Shown here piece after piece: positions 41,679 to 53,332 of a stretch of 64,000 bases of DNA. Each line of letters opens with the position of its first letter. The stretch's first letter is position 1. The position numbers and the translations under genes are program-made. This DNA comes from Pseudeuparius sepicola. Taxonomy: Eukaryota; Arthropoda; Insecta; Coleoptera; Anthribidae. Location of the stretch: the NCBI GenBank assembly GCA_963920635.1, contig OY987303.1:52699223-52763222 (forward strand). The letters run 5' to 3'. The notes under the pieces are model-generated. The model worked only from the letters and a program-made list of their open reading frames with translations. It ran no database searches and was not told the DNA's origin.

Positions 41679-41967
41679 TGTTAGTTACTCTCTCGAATTA
41701 GGATACTGACTAAATAATTTTAGCCCACCCACCTTAGTATTTATACAAAGGGCTAGGAGCAGGTATAATCGATATTTTCAAAATCTACATCCAATTCAAT
41801 ATTACAATTATTAAGTTAATCCCCTAAATTTAGTTATATTAAGTGCAGGTAGGTATAATTAATAAATACCTATTTAAAAAGATATAAATATCTATGCTAA
41901 AATATTTCAACTCAGGTAATCCGATAATCCATTAATTTTGTGCCATACATTTTCTAATTAATATTAA

Positions 41968-42761
41968 GAGCCCCCATATCTACTTTTAAACATATTATAC
42001 AAATCCTTGAAATCTTTAATTTTTGAGATAATCGCTTGATCTGTTTTTTGTCCGAAAGGACTTCAAAAGCCGCTTATTTTAGCAATCCTGCCATTTTCAA
42101 ATTGCAAATCCAGGGCCGGCTACGATTTTTTTATTCCCCCGATTTTCACAAAAACCATTTAGCCATTTTTTTATTTAAAATCTGACACCACAGCGTCAAT
42201 CAGGACAGTCGAAAACCCTTTATATACCAAATTTGAACAAAAAATATAGAGAGAGTTCTATTCTACAGGATGTCAAAATTGAGCAAAATAGGAAATTTAA
42301 AGAAACCTCTTCAGGCATCTCTGGCGAGTCAAGTCATAAAAATTCAGCATTTTCAGATGGGGCAGAGAAAAATACCCTGTATTGAATCTTTGCACACCAA
42401 CACTTTGAGTGGTTCTGTTGACAATTAAACTATTTTGACGGGATTCCATGGCACACTTGACTCGCCAAATGCCTGTAAATTTCCTATTTTGCTGAACCTT
42501 GACATCCTGTAGAATAGATCTCTCTCTAAATTCTTTGTTCAAATTTGGTATATAAAGGGGTTTTAATGGGAACGCTGTATTGGTAGATTTTAAATAAAAA
42601 AACACTCAAAAATCGTAGCCGGACCTGGATTTGCCTTTTGAAAATGATAGGAAGGCTAAAAGAAGCGATTTTTGAAGGCCTTTCACACAAAGAATGTTCA
42701 GGGATTATCTCCAAAAATAAAGATTTTATTAATTTGCATATGTTTAAAAGTAGACACCCTG
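41968..42761. mobile_element. Fold-back family F1, copy 2, left end eroded
   Basis: The right end GACACCCTG is followed by TA (42762-42763). Arms share ATCCAGGGCCGGCTACGATT, ATTTAAAATCTGACACCACA and ATTCTACAGGATGTCAAAxT with copies 1 and 3. The left TIR start has decayed to CCCCCATATCTACTTTTAAA. Confidence 0.75.
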
Positions 42762-43148
42762 TATATTAAATTATTGTTTTTGAGAAATTCTTCGGAATTC
42801 TATTGTGGCTCAAATTGACTATGGATTTACCTAATTTCATATTCCTAATTAATACAGGGTGCTGGCAGCAAAGGAAGGAAACTCGAGAAAAAGCAACTTT
42901 TATTGTGGTGTTGATTCTAATCTCAGCCTTGATATTTATTATTTTCTTATTTCATTATCATAAATACTAGACGGTATAGTAACATGATAAAATAGTACGA
43001 AATATTAAATACCAACACTGGGGTTGGAATTATTACCAGCACAAAGTTGCATTTTCCTCGAATTTTGTTCCTTTGCTGTGAGAGGCTGGAGGCTGTAATT
43101 TGCATTTTATGGTTCTATTTTTAGCAGACCGGCCGGCTGCAGACTCCA

Positions 43149-43237
43149 GCGCGATGTTGCCGTCTCCGCGCGCCCTATAACGATAGCCACGAGAAACCTC
43201 TTCAGGTCGTTCGATACCAACTGTCCGCGACTGTACA
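43149..43237 (-). repeat. Dispersed repeat family V, copy 2
   Basis: Reverse complement of 37823-37905 with few changes (ACAGG/ATAGG, CAACAG/CAACAT). It lies directly before the LINE tail at 43238-43331. Confidence 0.7.
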
Positions 43238-43331
43238 AACACACTGTATCTATTATATGTGTCGTGCTAAGTAGCTCTATAATTGGAATGTAATTTCTGT
43301 TGGGCTAATAAAGGTATTATTATTATTATTA
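43238..43331 (+). mobile_element. Probable LINE 3' end with (ATT)n tail
   Basis: GGGCTAATAAAGGTATTATTATTATTATTATC: a TAATAAAG word followed by ATT repeats, the same layout as the LINE end at 22539-22549. No coding sequence attached. Possibly a severely 5'-truncated copy. Confidence 0.45.
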
Positions 43332-43490
43332 TCATTTTGGGGTGTCGTGAGTGTCGCAACTCGTCCCCAATTATTGGGGTCGAAATGTCTTCTGCTCGAA
43401 CTGAGCCAGATTCACAGAATTATTAAGATGCTTGCTCCCTCTCCCCGACTCCCTGGTCTGAAGTTTAAGTTTTATTAGAGTATTCTATAA

Positions 43491-43582
43491 GTTCAACGAA
43501 TGTTCATACCTACATATCGGTCGTATATTCACGGGTCATACAAGGAAGAGAGTTGTGGCGTAAGTATGAAGATTCGTTGAAC
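43491..43582. mobile_element. Hairpin MITE family U, deleted copy
   Basis: Starts GTTCAACGAATGTTCATACC and ends with the complementary GATTCGTTGAAC. It shares CGGTCGTATATTCACG and the GAGTTGTGxCGTA block with the complete copy at 34375-34517, but about 50 bp of the left arm are missing. Confidence 0.7.
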
Positions 43583-44114
43583 ATAAAATAGAGTATAGGT
43601 ACTAGTGTTCACAGATGCGCTTGGTGATTGTTAAATGAGTTGTCTATTGTTTTCATTTAAACAAAGATATAATAGGGATTTCCTAAAACTATAATATTGG
43701 CTATGATCTTTAGTAGGTACTACTATTTTTTTTTGTCGGGTTTTTGAGGATTGAGGATTAAAAAAACGGTTTAAAAACCCATCTCCGCGGTAAAAATTAC
43801 ATTCGTATTTTAAAACTTGGATTTAAAAAGTGTCTGGTAAGATTCAGTTTTTTGACCTGGCAACATTGTGACTGCTGCAAATATATAATTCAATATTGGC
43901 TCTTTTCTGTTTATAAATGATGTAGAGGCTGACAACCAAAAACCATTTTTTGAAAAAATAAATAATAAAAAAAGTTTCTCATAATATAATAACAGACGCA
44001 CGCTGTGCTCCTATTTCCATAGAAAATCTTATCGTACTCCAGTTACTTTCATTCATGTTTGTGAAACGAAAGACATACACAGAAACCATCCGATTGTTTA
44101 AATGAATTCATCTA

Positions 44115-45306
44115 CAGGGTGTCCAACTTTATTACTGTACAAATCAGTAAAATCTTTATTTTTGGAGATAATCGCCTAAACTTTTTTTGTTTGAAAGGCC
44201 TTCAAAAACCGCTTCTTTTGACGTTTCTGCCATTTTCAAAATGCAAATACAGGGCCGGCTGCGATTTTTTTATACCCACGATTTTCACGAAAACCATTTA
44301 GCGATTTTTTATTTAAAATCTGACCCCACAACGTTAATCAGAACATCCCAAAACCCTTTTAAACCAAATTTGAATAAAAAATATACAGGGAGTTCCAATC
44401 TGTAGGGTGTCAAAGTTGAGCAAATTAGGAATTTTAAAGGCATCTGCCAAGTCAAGTGTGCCATGGAATCCCCTCAAAACAGGTGAATGGTCAATAGGAC
44501 CACTCAAGGTGTTGGTGTGCAAGGTCCAATACAAAATATACAGAGTGTTGTTTTCTGTGCCATCTCAAATTACTGAATTTTTGGAATTTTGTAGGGGTAA
44601 AAAATCGCGTATAAAAAAACCGCTCCACACACTATAAACGAACTAAATTTAAAAAATACAGAAGCCTGCCAGTAAGTAAGTCCATATCAGTTAAGGTAGT
44701 TGGTGTGCCATAATAGGAAACGCACAGAAAATCTATCATCTTAGACAGAGACTTTGTTGAGAAAGGTCCAATAATTTAAATTATTTTTATTTAATGGTTG
44801 GCATTTTGTAAAGAAATAAATTACTTTTGTGTTTATTAATATTTTTTCAATGATTCCAGAGCACTCCTGACCAGTATAAAGTTTGATAAAATTTCAGAAT
44901 TTTGAGATGGCTCGGAGAAAAATACCCTGCATTTTTTTGTAGTAAATCTTTTCACATTAACATTTTGAGTGGTCCTGTTGACCATTCAACTGTTTTGAAG
45001 GGATTCCATGGCACATTTGACTCGCCAGATGTCTTTAAATTTTCTATTTTGCTCAACTTTGAGACCCTACAGAATGGAACACCCTGTATATTTTTTGTTC
45101 AGATTTGGTGTATGGGGGTTTTGGGGTGTTCTGATTAACGCTGTGAAATTCGGGGGTATAAAAAAGTCGCAGCCGGCCCTGGATTTGCATTTTGAAAATG
45201 GCAGGAAGCGGTTTTTGAAGGCCTTTCAAACAAAAAAAAGTTTAGGCGATTATCTCCAAAAATGAAGATTTTACCGATTTGTACAGTAATAAAGTTGGAC
45301 ACCCTG
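44115..45306. mobile_element. Fold-back family F1, copy 3, TA-flanked
   Basis: Ends CAGGGTGTCCAACTTTATTA/...AATAAAGTTGGACACCCTG with TA on both sides. Long arms as in copies 1 and 2, with a larger centre (about 44600-44900). The right arm lacks a stretch near GTGAAATTCGGGGG, where the inner part of the arm is deleted. Confidence 0.8.
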
Positions 45307-45825
45307 TATGGGTAGGGTTTTGGAATGGGATTATAAAATTGATTTGATGATTGCAATTATTGTCATGTAAGGTTACCTAGATACCCATAAGCCCATTGTC
45401 CAAATACCCAAAATCTTAGAAATTTGAAAATATTTAAGGTAGTAGTAACATGTATACTGAGATTCGTGAAGCAACTTCAGGACACCTGATGATGGGCCTT
45501 TTTCACTATAGGTTGAAGTTGGGTAATTTGTATGAAAACGTAATATATTTTTATTTTTTTATTATGACTAAAATTTTTTAAATTTTGGATTCGTATTAGG
45601 CTATTATTTTATACTTGTGGTTATAATTTTTTGACATCATGACTAAACCACCCCGTATAAAGACCAGACTAACAAATTGTCGTGTTTTGAAGTATGAAGA
45701 AGGATTCTAAGAAATAACCCTATACACTGAAGCATCAAAAGCCGTTTAATTCACTTTTCCCATCGATCGAGGCGAATCGCTTTACACGCCGCATCTCCAT
45801 GCAACTCCAAACTCCACCCCGTTAA

Positions 45826-46090
45826 TCATATCAAACTGTGGCTCCGCCTCACCCAAAACAACGACAGTTCCCGAAGCGTTCGACAAATTGATAAGACATC
45901 CAGAACTCTACCCCTGAAATGACGCAAATTAACAATAAAGCGAGTTAGGACTCACAATATGCCCCAATTTATGCTCAAAGGGACCCGGGGTCGACTACCG
46001 CAGATAGATACAGATGGGAGGGTGGAGGGTGGCCGATAGAAATTTTCCTTGTTCGGTGCAGGCAAAAAGGAAGACGCGGGAGATAAGTTA
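45826..46090 (+). repeat. Dispersed repeat family R, copy 5, most complete
   Basis: AATCATATCAAACTGTGGCT, CCCGAAGCGTTCGACAAATT, ATGACGCAAATTAACAATAA, GGACTCACAATATGCCCCAA, TTTATGCTCAAAGGGACCCG and GGCCGATAGAAATTTTCCTT. Best reference for the family in this window. Confidence 0.75.
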
Positions 46091-46099
46091 TTTATGTAA

Positions 46100-46205
46100 G
46101 TTCAACTTTTTATGACTTTTGTGGAATTAAGTTGCAGAGGCCTCTCTGGCCGAGGCAAATAAACCACATGAGTCATAAAAAGAACTTCAGTGCCGAGGTA
46201 CCTAT
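46100..46205. repeat. Dispersed repeat family W, copy 2, hairpin
   Basis: AGTTCAACTTTTTATGACTT and TGTGG at the left are mirrored by CCACATGAGTCATAAAAAGA and ACTT at the right around the palindromic AGAGGCCTCT core. Copy 1 is at 29310-29400. Confidence 0.6.
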
Positions 46206-46209
46206 TATA

Positions 46210-47329
46210 CAGGGTGTTTCTAAATTATGGTGCCAACGTAATATGACAGATAGAAAATGTCATTATGAACAAAAAGTTTCCAATAAACATGGGTCCTAAA
46301 ATGCACAACAAGAAAGTTACAAGGTGATAAAAGTATAGTTTGAAAAACATCTTCATCGCTATAACTTCTACAGAAGTTATGCAATTTAAATGAAACTTGG
46401 TGCAATCCTTTATTAACTGAAGTGCAACAATTTTGTATAAAAACGATTTATTCCCATCGACCAGAGACCAAGGGGCACAATGGGTTTTCTACTCATAACT
46501 TTTTTGAGGTTATCTTTTTGGTCTCGCAGGTTCATCATTTTAGTGCATCTTTTTATTTTGCAACAAAAATGTACTCTTGTCAAAACACCTGTTAACTCCA
46601 AAATTCGAAAAATAAAATTATCGCCTACCGCATTTAAATGTAATGTAATGATAAATTGTACGTTGAACATGAAGAAAAAATGCCTAATGGATATTGAGTA
46701 AAAAAATACTGGTTTTGCTGAAATATGGATTTCAAAATTCTGTCGAGTTCAATCAGTTCTATTTTAAAAGCGAAAAATGTTTGATACATAGTTTATAGAG
46801 AATTTTTTGTCTCTTTAAATGGTACAATTAATTTGTAAAATTTGAAAGCGGTAGTTGAAAATTTTATTTTTCGAATTTTAGAGTTAACAGGTGTTTTGGA
46901 GCACATTTTGCCGATTTTAACGCAAACGGTTGATTTTATCGTTATGAAACAAGAGTACCTTTTTGTTGCAAAATAAAAAGATGCACTAAAATGATGAACC
47001 TGCGAGACCAAAAAGATAACCTCAAACAAGTTATGAGTAGAAAACTCATTGTGCTATACGCCGCCCCTCCGCCTCTGGTCGATGAGAATAAATCGTTTTT
47101 ACACAAAATTGTTGCACTTCAGTTACTAAAGAATTGCACCAAATTTCATTTAAATTGCATAACTTCTCTAGAAGTTATTGTGATAAAGATGTTTTTCAAA
47201 CTACACATTTATCACCCCGTAACTTTCTTATTATGCATTTTAGGACCCATGTCTATACGAAACTTTTTGTTCAAAATGACATTTTCTATCTGTCATATTA
47301 CGTTGGCACCATAATTTAGAAACACTCTG
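46210..47329. mobile_element. Fold-back family F2, TA-flanked
   Basis: Ends CAGGGTGTTTCTAAATTATG/CATAATTTAGAAACACTCTG with TA at both sides (46208-46209, 47330-47331). Arms of about 440 bp pair through CAACGTAATATGACAGATAG, AGGATCATGGGTCCTAAAAT-like and GAGACCAAAAAGATAACCTC blocks. Centre about 46650-46900, non-coding. Confidence 0.8.
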
Positions 47330-47367
47330 TATATATTTTCTTTGAAATCAGAAAAAAATGTTTTATT

Positions 47368-47756
47368 AGCCAAAAATATATTCATAAGGGATCACCCTCC
47401 CATTAACCGACTGCGCGCAGCCGTTGAGTGAATTATTCCTCGCTCAACGGCGCAACGTTGTTGATCTTGACGATCGCTCTACCTAGGTCAAGTATGACGA
47501 GGCACGGCGCTTCCCAACAGAAACTCCAAACAGCCGCCATGAAAAATAGATTGATATTGAAACCTTAAAATATTTATAATGAAAGATTGCGCTGCTATAG
47601 GTAACAATTTCGCAATGTGTATAAGTACGAAAAGTTAAATGGGCCTTTATTGGCCGGGTTTTGAATATTTAGTCACTTTTGACGGGCGATGGCTCCGCGT
47701 CTGACGTTTGATGTTTACATCTCGCCAAGATCTACTTACTGAAAAAATCGTACAGA
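47368..47756 (+). repeat. Dispersed repeat family T, copy 2
   Basis: Matches copy 1 (33417-33776) from TGACGATCGCTCTACCTAGG through ATCTCGCCAAGATCTACTTA and CTGAAAAAATCGTACA. It has an extra GTTGAGTGAATTATTCCTCG segment, which forms a small hairpin with CGCTCAACGGCG. Confidence 0.7.
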
Positions 47757-48594
47757 GCCAATGACGATTTTGAGACACTTCGCTGCCGATTTCAAAAACA
47801 CGAATATTAGATATATACACTTCAAATCAGAATACCCTCATAAAATTTGTATTTGTCGTCCGATTTTGATCGAGTTTTTCTAACTGTACTTTGGGGGGGA
47901 AATTCTGACTATGCCAATGGATTGGGTATCTCTTAATACGGGTTAGTACAAAATTTTGTCAAAATAATACAAAAAAATCTAAAGTAAAATAAATATTAAA
48001 TTTAAATTTTTCCTACTAACCCACCATTTATTTCGATACATTTTTCACACACCTCATAAATTTTCCGTTAGGATTTTTGTATTTAGGTAAATCCATTGAC
48101 ATTACTATTATTTATAATAAACAACATAAAAATTTAAATCTTATTCATTTCAATTAACCCATCGAAATAACCCGTATAAACTTCTCAGTACCCCTAAGAT
48201 TATTTACTATCACATTTCTTAATTGCTGTCGAGTTATGCTTTGACAAGCGTAAGAAATTATTTTCCCATTTAAAGAAATGTATCCTTGTTGTAATGTTTT
48301 CAGTAGATAATGTTAAAAGCAATAAAATAAACTAGTAAAATTTAAAAAAATATTTTTTTTCTTCGACACCCTGGACATTAGGGCAATGAAAATTAGTACA
48401 AGGTGGTTTAAAGTGATCCTAAACAAGAATCCGTCATCATTTTTTTTCTAAAAAAATCGCTAATAGGACATATTGAAGACATATCTAACAAAACAAAGTT
48501 TTTGAAAATCGGTTCACAAATAAAAAAGTTACAAGCGTGGGAATAATTTAAACTGTCTGCAAGTTGAAACTAGCAATTACGTTTTTCCTACCTA
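47757..48594. other. Intergenic, no gene recognised
   Basis: AT-rich, no domain. CTTCGACACCCTGGACATTA near 48360 may be a remnant of another CAGGGTGTC-type end. Confidence 0.35.
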
Positions 48595-48596
48595 TA

Positions 48597-49818
48597 CAGG
48601 GTGTAACTAAACTGATGGTCAAAAATGAAACCACGTATTCTTGGAGTCAAAATAAGGGCACTTCTTCATATTTTTTTTTCTCCTACGGGCCATCGTTTTT
48701 TTTATACAGAGCGTAGAAGTTTGGAGAAAAATACACATATTTCTTAGTATCTCTAGAAGTAGACGAGATATTTTCTTCAAACTTGGCGTGTCTCATGAGC
48801 AGATGAGCCGTCAAACTTAAGGTTGACATGAAGCTTCTGAGGCTCCGAGTTGCGGAGATACAGGGTGTTAGTAAAATTAATTAGTTCAGAAAAATATGAA
48901 TACCCTGTATAATCGCATTTTTTTAATTTGTTTTGAGTGGTGAATAGAATGGTTAACAAAAAGTATCTCTTAGTATTTTTTCATATTCGCAGCCGTTTCT
49001 AAATCATTTTTAAAGAACGGCAACGCTGCAATGAGCAATAGTCACTTTAAGAATAAATCTAGCAATCTGTGGATGTCAATTAAACTTTATTTAACAAAAT
49101 ACAAACGCAAAAACAATAATAAGAGAAACGTATTGCTATTAGAAAATTAAATTATTAAATGTTCGTCTCTTTCAATACACGCAACTATGCGTTTCCGCAT
49201 GTTTCTTACTGCCATTCGCAAGTCCATAGCAAAAGTGCATATCAGTCAATTCTTCAAATGAAAATATAATTTTTGAAAATATTGATACCAAGGTGCAAAG
49301 TTGGCAGCCAAATGATTCAAATAGTACCAAGTTTAATTGACATCCACAGATTGTTAGATTTATTCTTAAAATGACTTTTTTATTGCAGCATTGCCGTTCT
49401 TTGAAAATAATTAAAAAACGGCTGAGAATATGAAAAAATACTAAGAGGTACTTTTTGTTAACCATTGAATTTACCATTCAAAACAAATTTAAAAAAATGC
49501 GATTATACAGGTTATTCATATTTTTCTGAACTAATTAATTTTAATACCACCCTGTATCTCCGCAACTGGGGGCGTCGCAAGCTTCATATTAACCTTAAAT
49601 TTGACAACTCATCCGCTCATGTGACACGCCAAGTTTGAAGAAAATATCTCGTCTACTTCTAGAAATACTAAGAAATATGTGTATTTTTCTCTAAATTTCT
49701 ACGCTCTGTATAAAAAAAACTATGGCCCGTAGGAGAAAAAAATATATAAAGAAGTGCCCTTATTTTGACTCCAAGAATACGTGGTTTCATTTTTGACCAT
49801 CAGTTTAGTTACACCCTG
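48597..49818. mobile_element. Fold-back family F3, TA-flanked, well preserved
   Basis: Ends CAGGGTGTAACTAAACTGAT/ATCAGTTTAGTTACACCCTG, TA at both sides. The palindrome continues through the flank (ACCTATA/TATAGGT). Arms of about 480 bp are highly similar (GACTCCAAGAATACGTGGTT, CTAGAAGTAGACGAGATATT). Centre about 49080-49320, AT-rich and non-coding; the two frames seen there read through the arms. Confidence 0.8.
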
Positions 49819-49820
49819 TA

Positions 49821-51894
49821 TAGGTATTTTTTTTTTTTTCGACCAAAATGACGATTGCTACAACATTTCGGCTAAACCATTCGGTCCAGCTAATAAATAA
49901 CTGCGAACCCCCCCCAAGGGTGAGCCACGCGTCTAACTCTTCGTTTACGCTGAGCTAACTGCCCCCGTGGGCTGTGATACATGGGCGGAACATTTTAATG
50001 ATGGCGGTCCCAAATATCCGGCAAGCTGTTAAACTTTTTAGGCAACCTAAAACAAAGGTTTTCTCGCAGATACATTATATGTTGCTCATTTCGTAATTCT
50101 ACCACCAGTCCGAAAAAGCATGTTTCGAGAGAAGCAAAACTGGTACCTGCAGGTAAATGTTTTGACTATTCATATATGGATTTCTTAAAATAGTAGGTAA
50201 TGTATTAAATAAGCTTATAAAATTTTAGAACGCACATTTTGTTAGAGCGCCTGTTTTTATCACAAGATCCTCGAGCTATATAGAAACGTCTGCATTGTTG
50301 GCAATACTTTTTAATAGGCAAAACTTGAACTCAATGAATTTTAATACACGTCACTTTTAAGGAAAATTTACTTCAGAACCTCAAGGATTACTCATATATT
50401 ATTCCAGTGTAGTGGCAGCTACCGTTATATTTCCAAATTAGCCCGAACTGGAAAGCAGTCATTAAAGTTATGACCCAAAAGGGATAATCGGGTATCATGA
50501 ACTATACATAATACCCTTGTGTAATTGTTTAAGAGGAAATTATTGCGATTAGTGTACAGATCACCTCATCAATTTATTTACATCAAATAGTTCTGTTTTC
50601 GATTCATTCTGAGTTAGTTTAAAAAGTGGTTATTTTAGTTGTTTTCCAACGCTGTTTTTCAGCGCTGGCTGGGCATTTTAAAAACTTTAAAATTCAATTT
50701 AGACCGCGGATTTCTGGTTTCCAAAAATCTCGAGAAAATATTTTCAGGAAATTTTCCAATGGCCTTATTTTCTGTTCAAAATTACAAAATCTAGTTCTTT
50801 CCATTTTCAGATATTTGCATTTTCTGGCCACCCTGTATATCTGAGAAGAAAGAAATATTATGCCAATCTTATTTATCTTACAAGAAAAAGATTTAATGAA
50901 GAATATTTTTTTGTAAAAAGTAAAAAATAAAGAACTTGCTCGCCTTCCGAAGCCAAGATCGTAGCTCTAACCGTTTTGGAGCAGATGACCTTCAAAGTCA
51001 ATTCGAAACCGAAAACTTAAATATCGGTTTTTTGTTGTTAAAGACTCTTGCAAATTTCTTGTTCTTGTCAAGAACAAGACAAGACTCTTTTAAATCATTC
51101 TGGAAGACTCGTGCAATTTTGCAAGAAATCTTGCACAAAAATCATTAGGTATCTGTAATTATAATTTCCGTAAAACTTTAATAAGAGAAGTAATTAATGT
51201 AGGTGACGATAATATTGATTTTTAAAGAATGAACACAAATATAAATGTTCATTTAAGAATAATTACTGTATCTATATACTAGTAAATATATATTTTTTTA
51301 CGACTAACCTGAGAAATCACCATTATTTACCTCATTCCTCTAATGAGAAGTAATATTTCTCACCCTAGGTAAATAATGATAATAAAAAAATACCTAGGTA
51401 AATAATGAAAAATTTTCTATATGACATTTAAAGATTAGTGTCATTTTATCAGCTTGACAACTGAACTCCCAGGCTACTTGATATTTCGAAGTATTTGAAA
51501 AAAGCGAGAAATGACTAAAATAAACTAAAATATGGTAATATTTCAATGTTAGTAGTAAAAAAAATTCTATATACACTTCGGTCGAGAAGGCCATTATTTA
51601 CCTCGCATATTATATCCTGAGGCGCTAAAAAAGCTCGGTATATAATGGCTCACTTCTCAACCTAAGTGTATAATATACTATTATTTAGTATACAATACTC
51701 CTACTATACTCCTACTATACTCCCATAATACTAATCCGTGTTTCCAGGCATTACAGATACTCAAAAAGAAATTGAGATTAACGTATTAGGCCGCTTTCAC
51801 GGCAGGAAATGCGTACTTCCCGACAAACAAAATCATTCTAATTTTAATTCTTATAAATTCAATAAATTAATCCACTAAAGTGAATAATTTATTT
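49821..51894. other. Intergenic, no gene recognised
   Basis: About 2 kb without coding domains. GGCCACCCTGTATAT at 50826-50840 looks like a solitary fold-back end. CTTGTTCTTGTCAAGAACAAG (51058-51078) is a perfect short palindrome. CCATTATTTACCT and its complement recur around 51317-51405 and 51590. Confidence 0.4.
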
Positions 51895-52455
51895 TTACAA
51901 GCTAATATTTAACTTCACCTGTTAGTGTGGGTCTAACGAGGGGTCTAATCTAGCAAGCTGAATTAGAATCACTTTCTCACATTCGATTGAGCTGAAATTT
52001 TGCATTCATCTTTAGTTCCGGTGACAATACAATATGCAATACTCGATATTGTAATACTTTCAAAATGGCCGCCGCTCCAAGATGGCGGATGATGTATGTT
52101 TTGTCAAACCCTTTAATATGGGTATCAAATGAAAAGGTTTGAAGAGTCGAAAACGAAAAAGTAGTAACATCACACTGAATTCAAAATGGCCGCCGCTCCA
52201 AGATGGCGGATTACATTTTCTTTTCAACCCCCTTAACATGGGTATCAAATGAAAGGGCTTGAAGAGTAGAAAACGAAAAAGTTAGTGACATCACACTAAA
52301 TTGAAAATAGCCGCCGCTCCAAGATGGCGGATGATGTACTTTTTGTCAACCCTTTTAATATGGATATCAAAATGAAAGGGCTTGAAGAGTAGAAAACGAT
52401 AAAGTTAAAAACATCACACTATATTCAAAATGGCCGCCGCTCCAAGATGGTTTTT
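51895..52455 (-). repeat. Minisatellite-bearing repeat locus, helentron/HINE-like, copy 2
   Basis: Four units of about 120-126 bp (cores at 52067, 52190, 52310 and 52436) with AAAATGGCCGCCGCTCCAAG and ATGGGTATCAAATGAAA. They are followed on the minus strand by the same single-copy end (GACCCACACTAACAGGTGAA) as at 13340-13440. No palindromic insertion here, so these units serve as empty sites for the Penelope-like element. The last unit is cut off after AAGATGG. Confidence 0.6.
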
Positions 52456-53332
52456 TCGTAAGTTTGCTTTGACTGAATTTTTGCTAAAATACTTAAATGA
52501 CTACCTATGGACTAGCTTTTTCTCGGGTCTATGGGACTTCCTAATGCTTCGTTTCGTTTCATATTAGTGGGGTATATTGTAGATCGGGTCATTTTGGGAG
52601 AGTGGGTTTCGCGGTTTTTGTCCACACATATCGAAAGTCACAGACATCAAAATAGCTTTAACAGAAAGGAAATTCTTCGGCTTAACTGGTACAAAATTAT
52701 TACTAAAATACAAAAAAGATATATAAAAAAATGCAAGAACAAGAAATTGCAAGAAGTATTGCTTGGAAGACAAGATTTTTTCCAGCATGAGTCGGGCGAG
52801 ACAAGAATGGATTTAATTTCTCGTCTTGCTTTGCGAACATGACGTGTCACGAACGTCTTCCCCCCCACACAGCCACCCCCGCAGCCTTCGACGAAATCCA
52901 CCGGGGGCCGCCTTCCGAGAATAAAACGTCCGAACGAATCCGGGAAGGACGGAAGGGAGGAAGACGGCCGCGTCAGCCATCTCGCCCGCTGGACCGGAAG
53001 TGACGCGATTCGTATTCCCCCGAAAAAAACTCGAAATTTGCATTCGAAGGATGCGGACTTTGTTTCGACGTAAATCAATTTGGGGGACGTGATTCGGATT
53101 GGAGGGGCCGCTTTTTGGGTAATTCCGACCAGTTCCGACATATATAATGAAGTTACGGCTGAGGGAGTTCCAATATTTGCGTTGGGTTTCTGGGAAAAAT
53201 TAAGGGCGCCCGTTTTCGTCAGTAACATGAAGGATAATAATCGCTCGAGCGTGAAGTTCGATTGAACTCAACGGAAAATTCGCTATATATACGTTTCGTA
53301 GTAAAAATGGCTACTAAAAATAACTTAATAAC
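52456..53332. other. CpG-rich stretch, no confirmed gene
   Basis: Between about 52795 and 53070 the sequence is GC- and CpG-rich (CGACGAAATCCACCGGGGGC, GGAAGACGGCCGCGTCAGCC), unlike most of the window. The long minus-strand frame (52647-53228) has no recognisable domain and ends in a Leu/Phe-rich AT stretch, so I do not call it a gene. It could be a host promoter or 5' exon region. Confidence 0.4.

Noticed and set aside
40679..41735. ACCCACCTT at both sides of the Tc1 gene as its terminal inverted repeat
   Set aside because: Both copies are in the same orientation and one overlaps the last codons, so they cannot be a TIR.
44119..44301. A recurring frame of about 60 codons starting MSNF.TVQI.KIFIF in several fold-back copies
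   Set aside because: It lies in the inverted arms, occurs on both strands of the same element and ends with the arm; its conservation follows from DNA similarity among copies. No domain is recognisable.
46210..47329. Open frames inside the fold-back arms (for example those at 46413-46670 and 46991-47314) as paired genes
   Set aside because: They are mirror images of the same arm sequence and share no known motif.
52647..53228. 193-codon minus-strand frame through the CpG-rich stretch
   Set aside because: Long because GC-rich DNA has few stops; no domain, and the last third is translated AT-rich sequence. Other frames are also open here.
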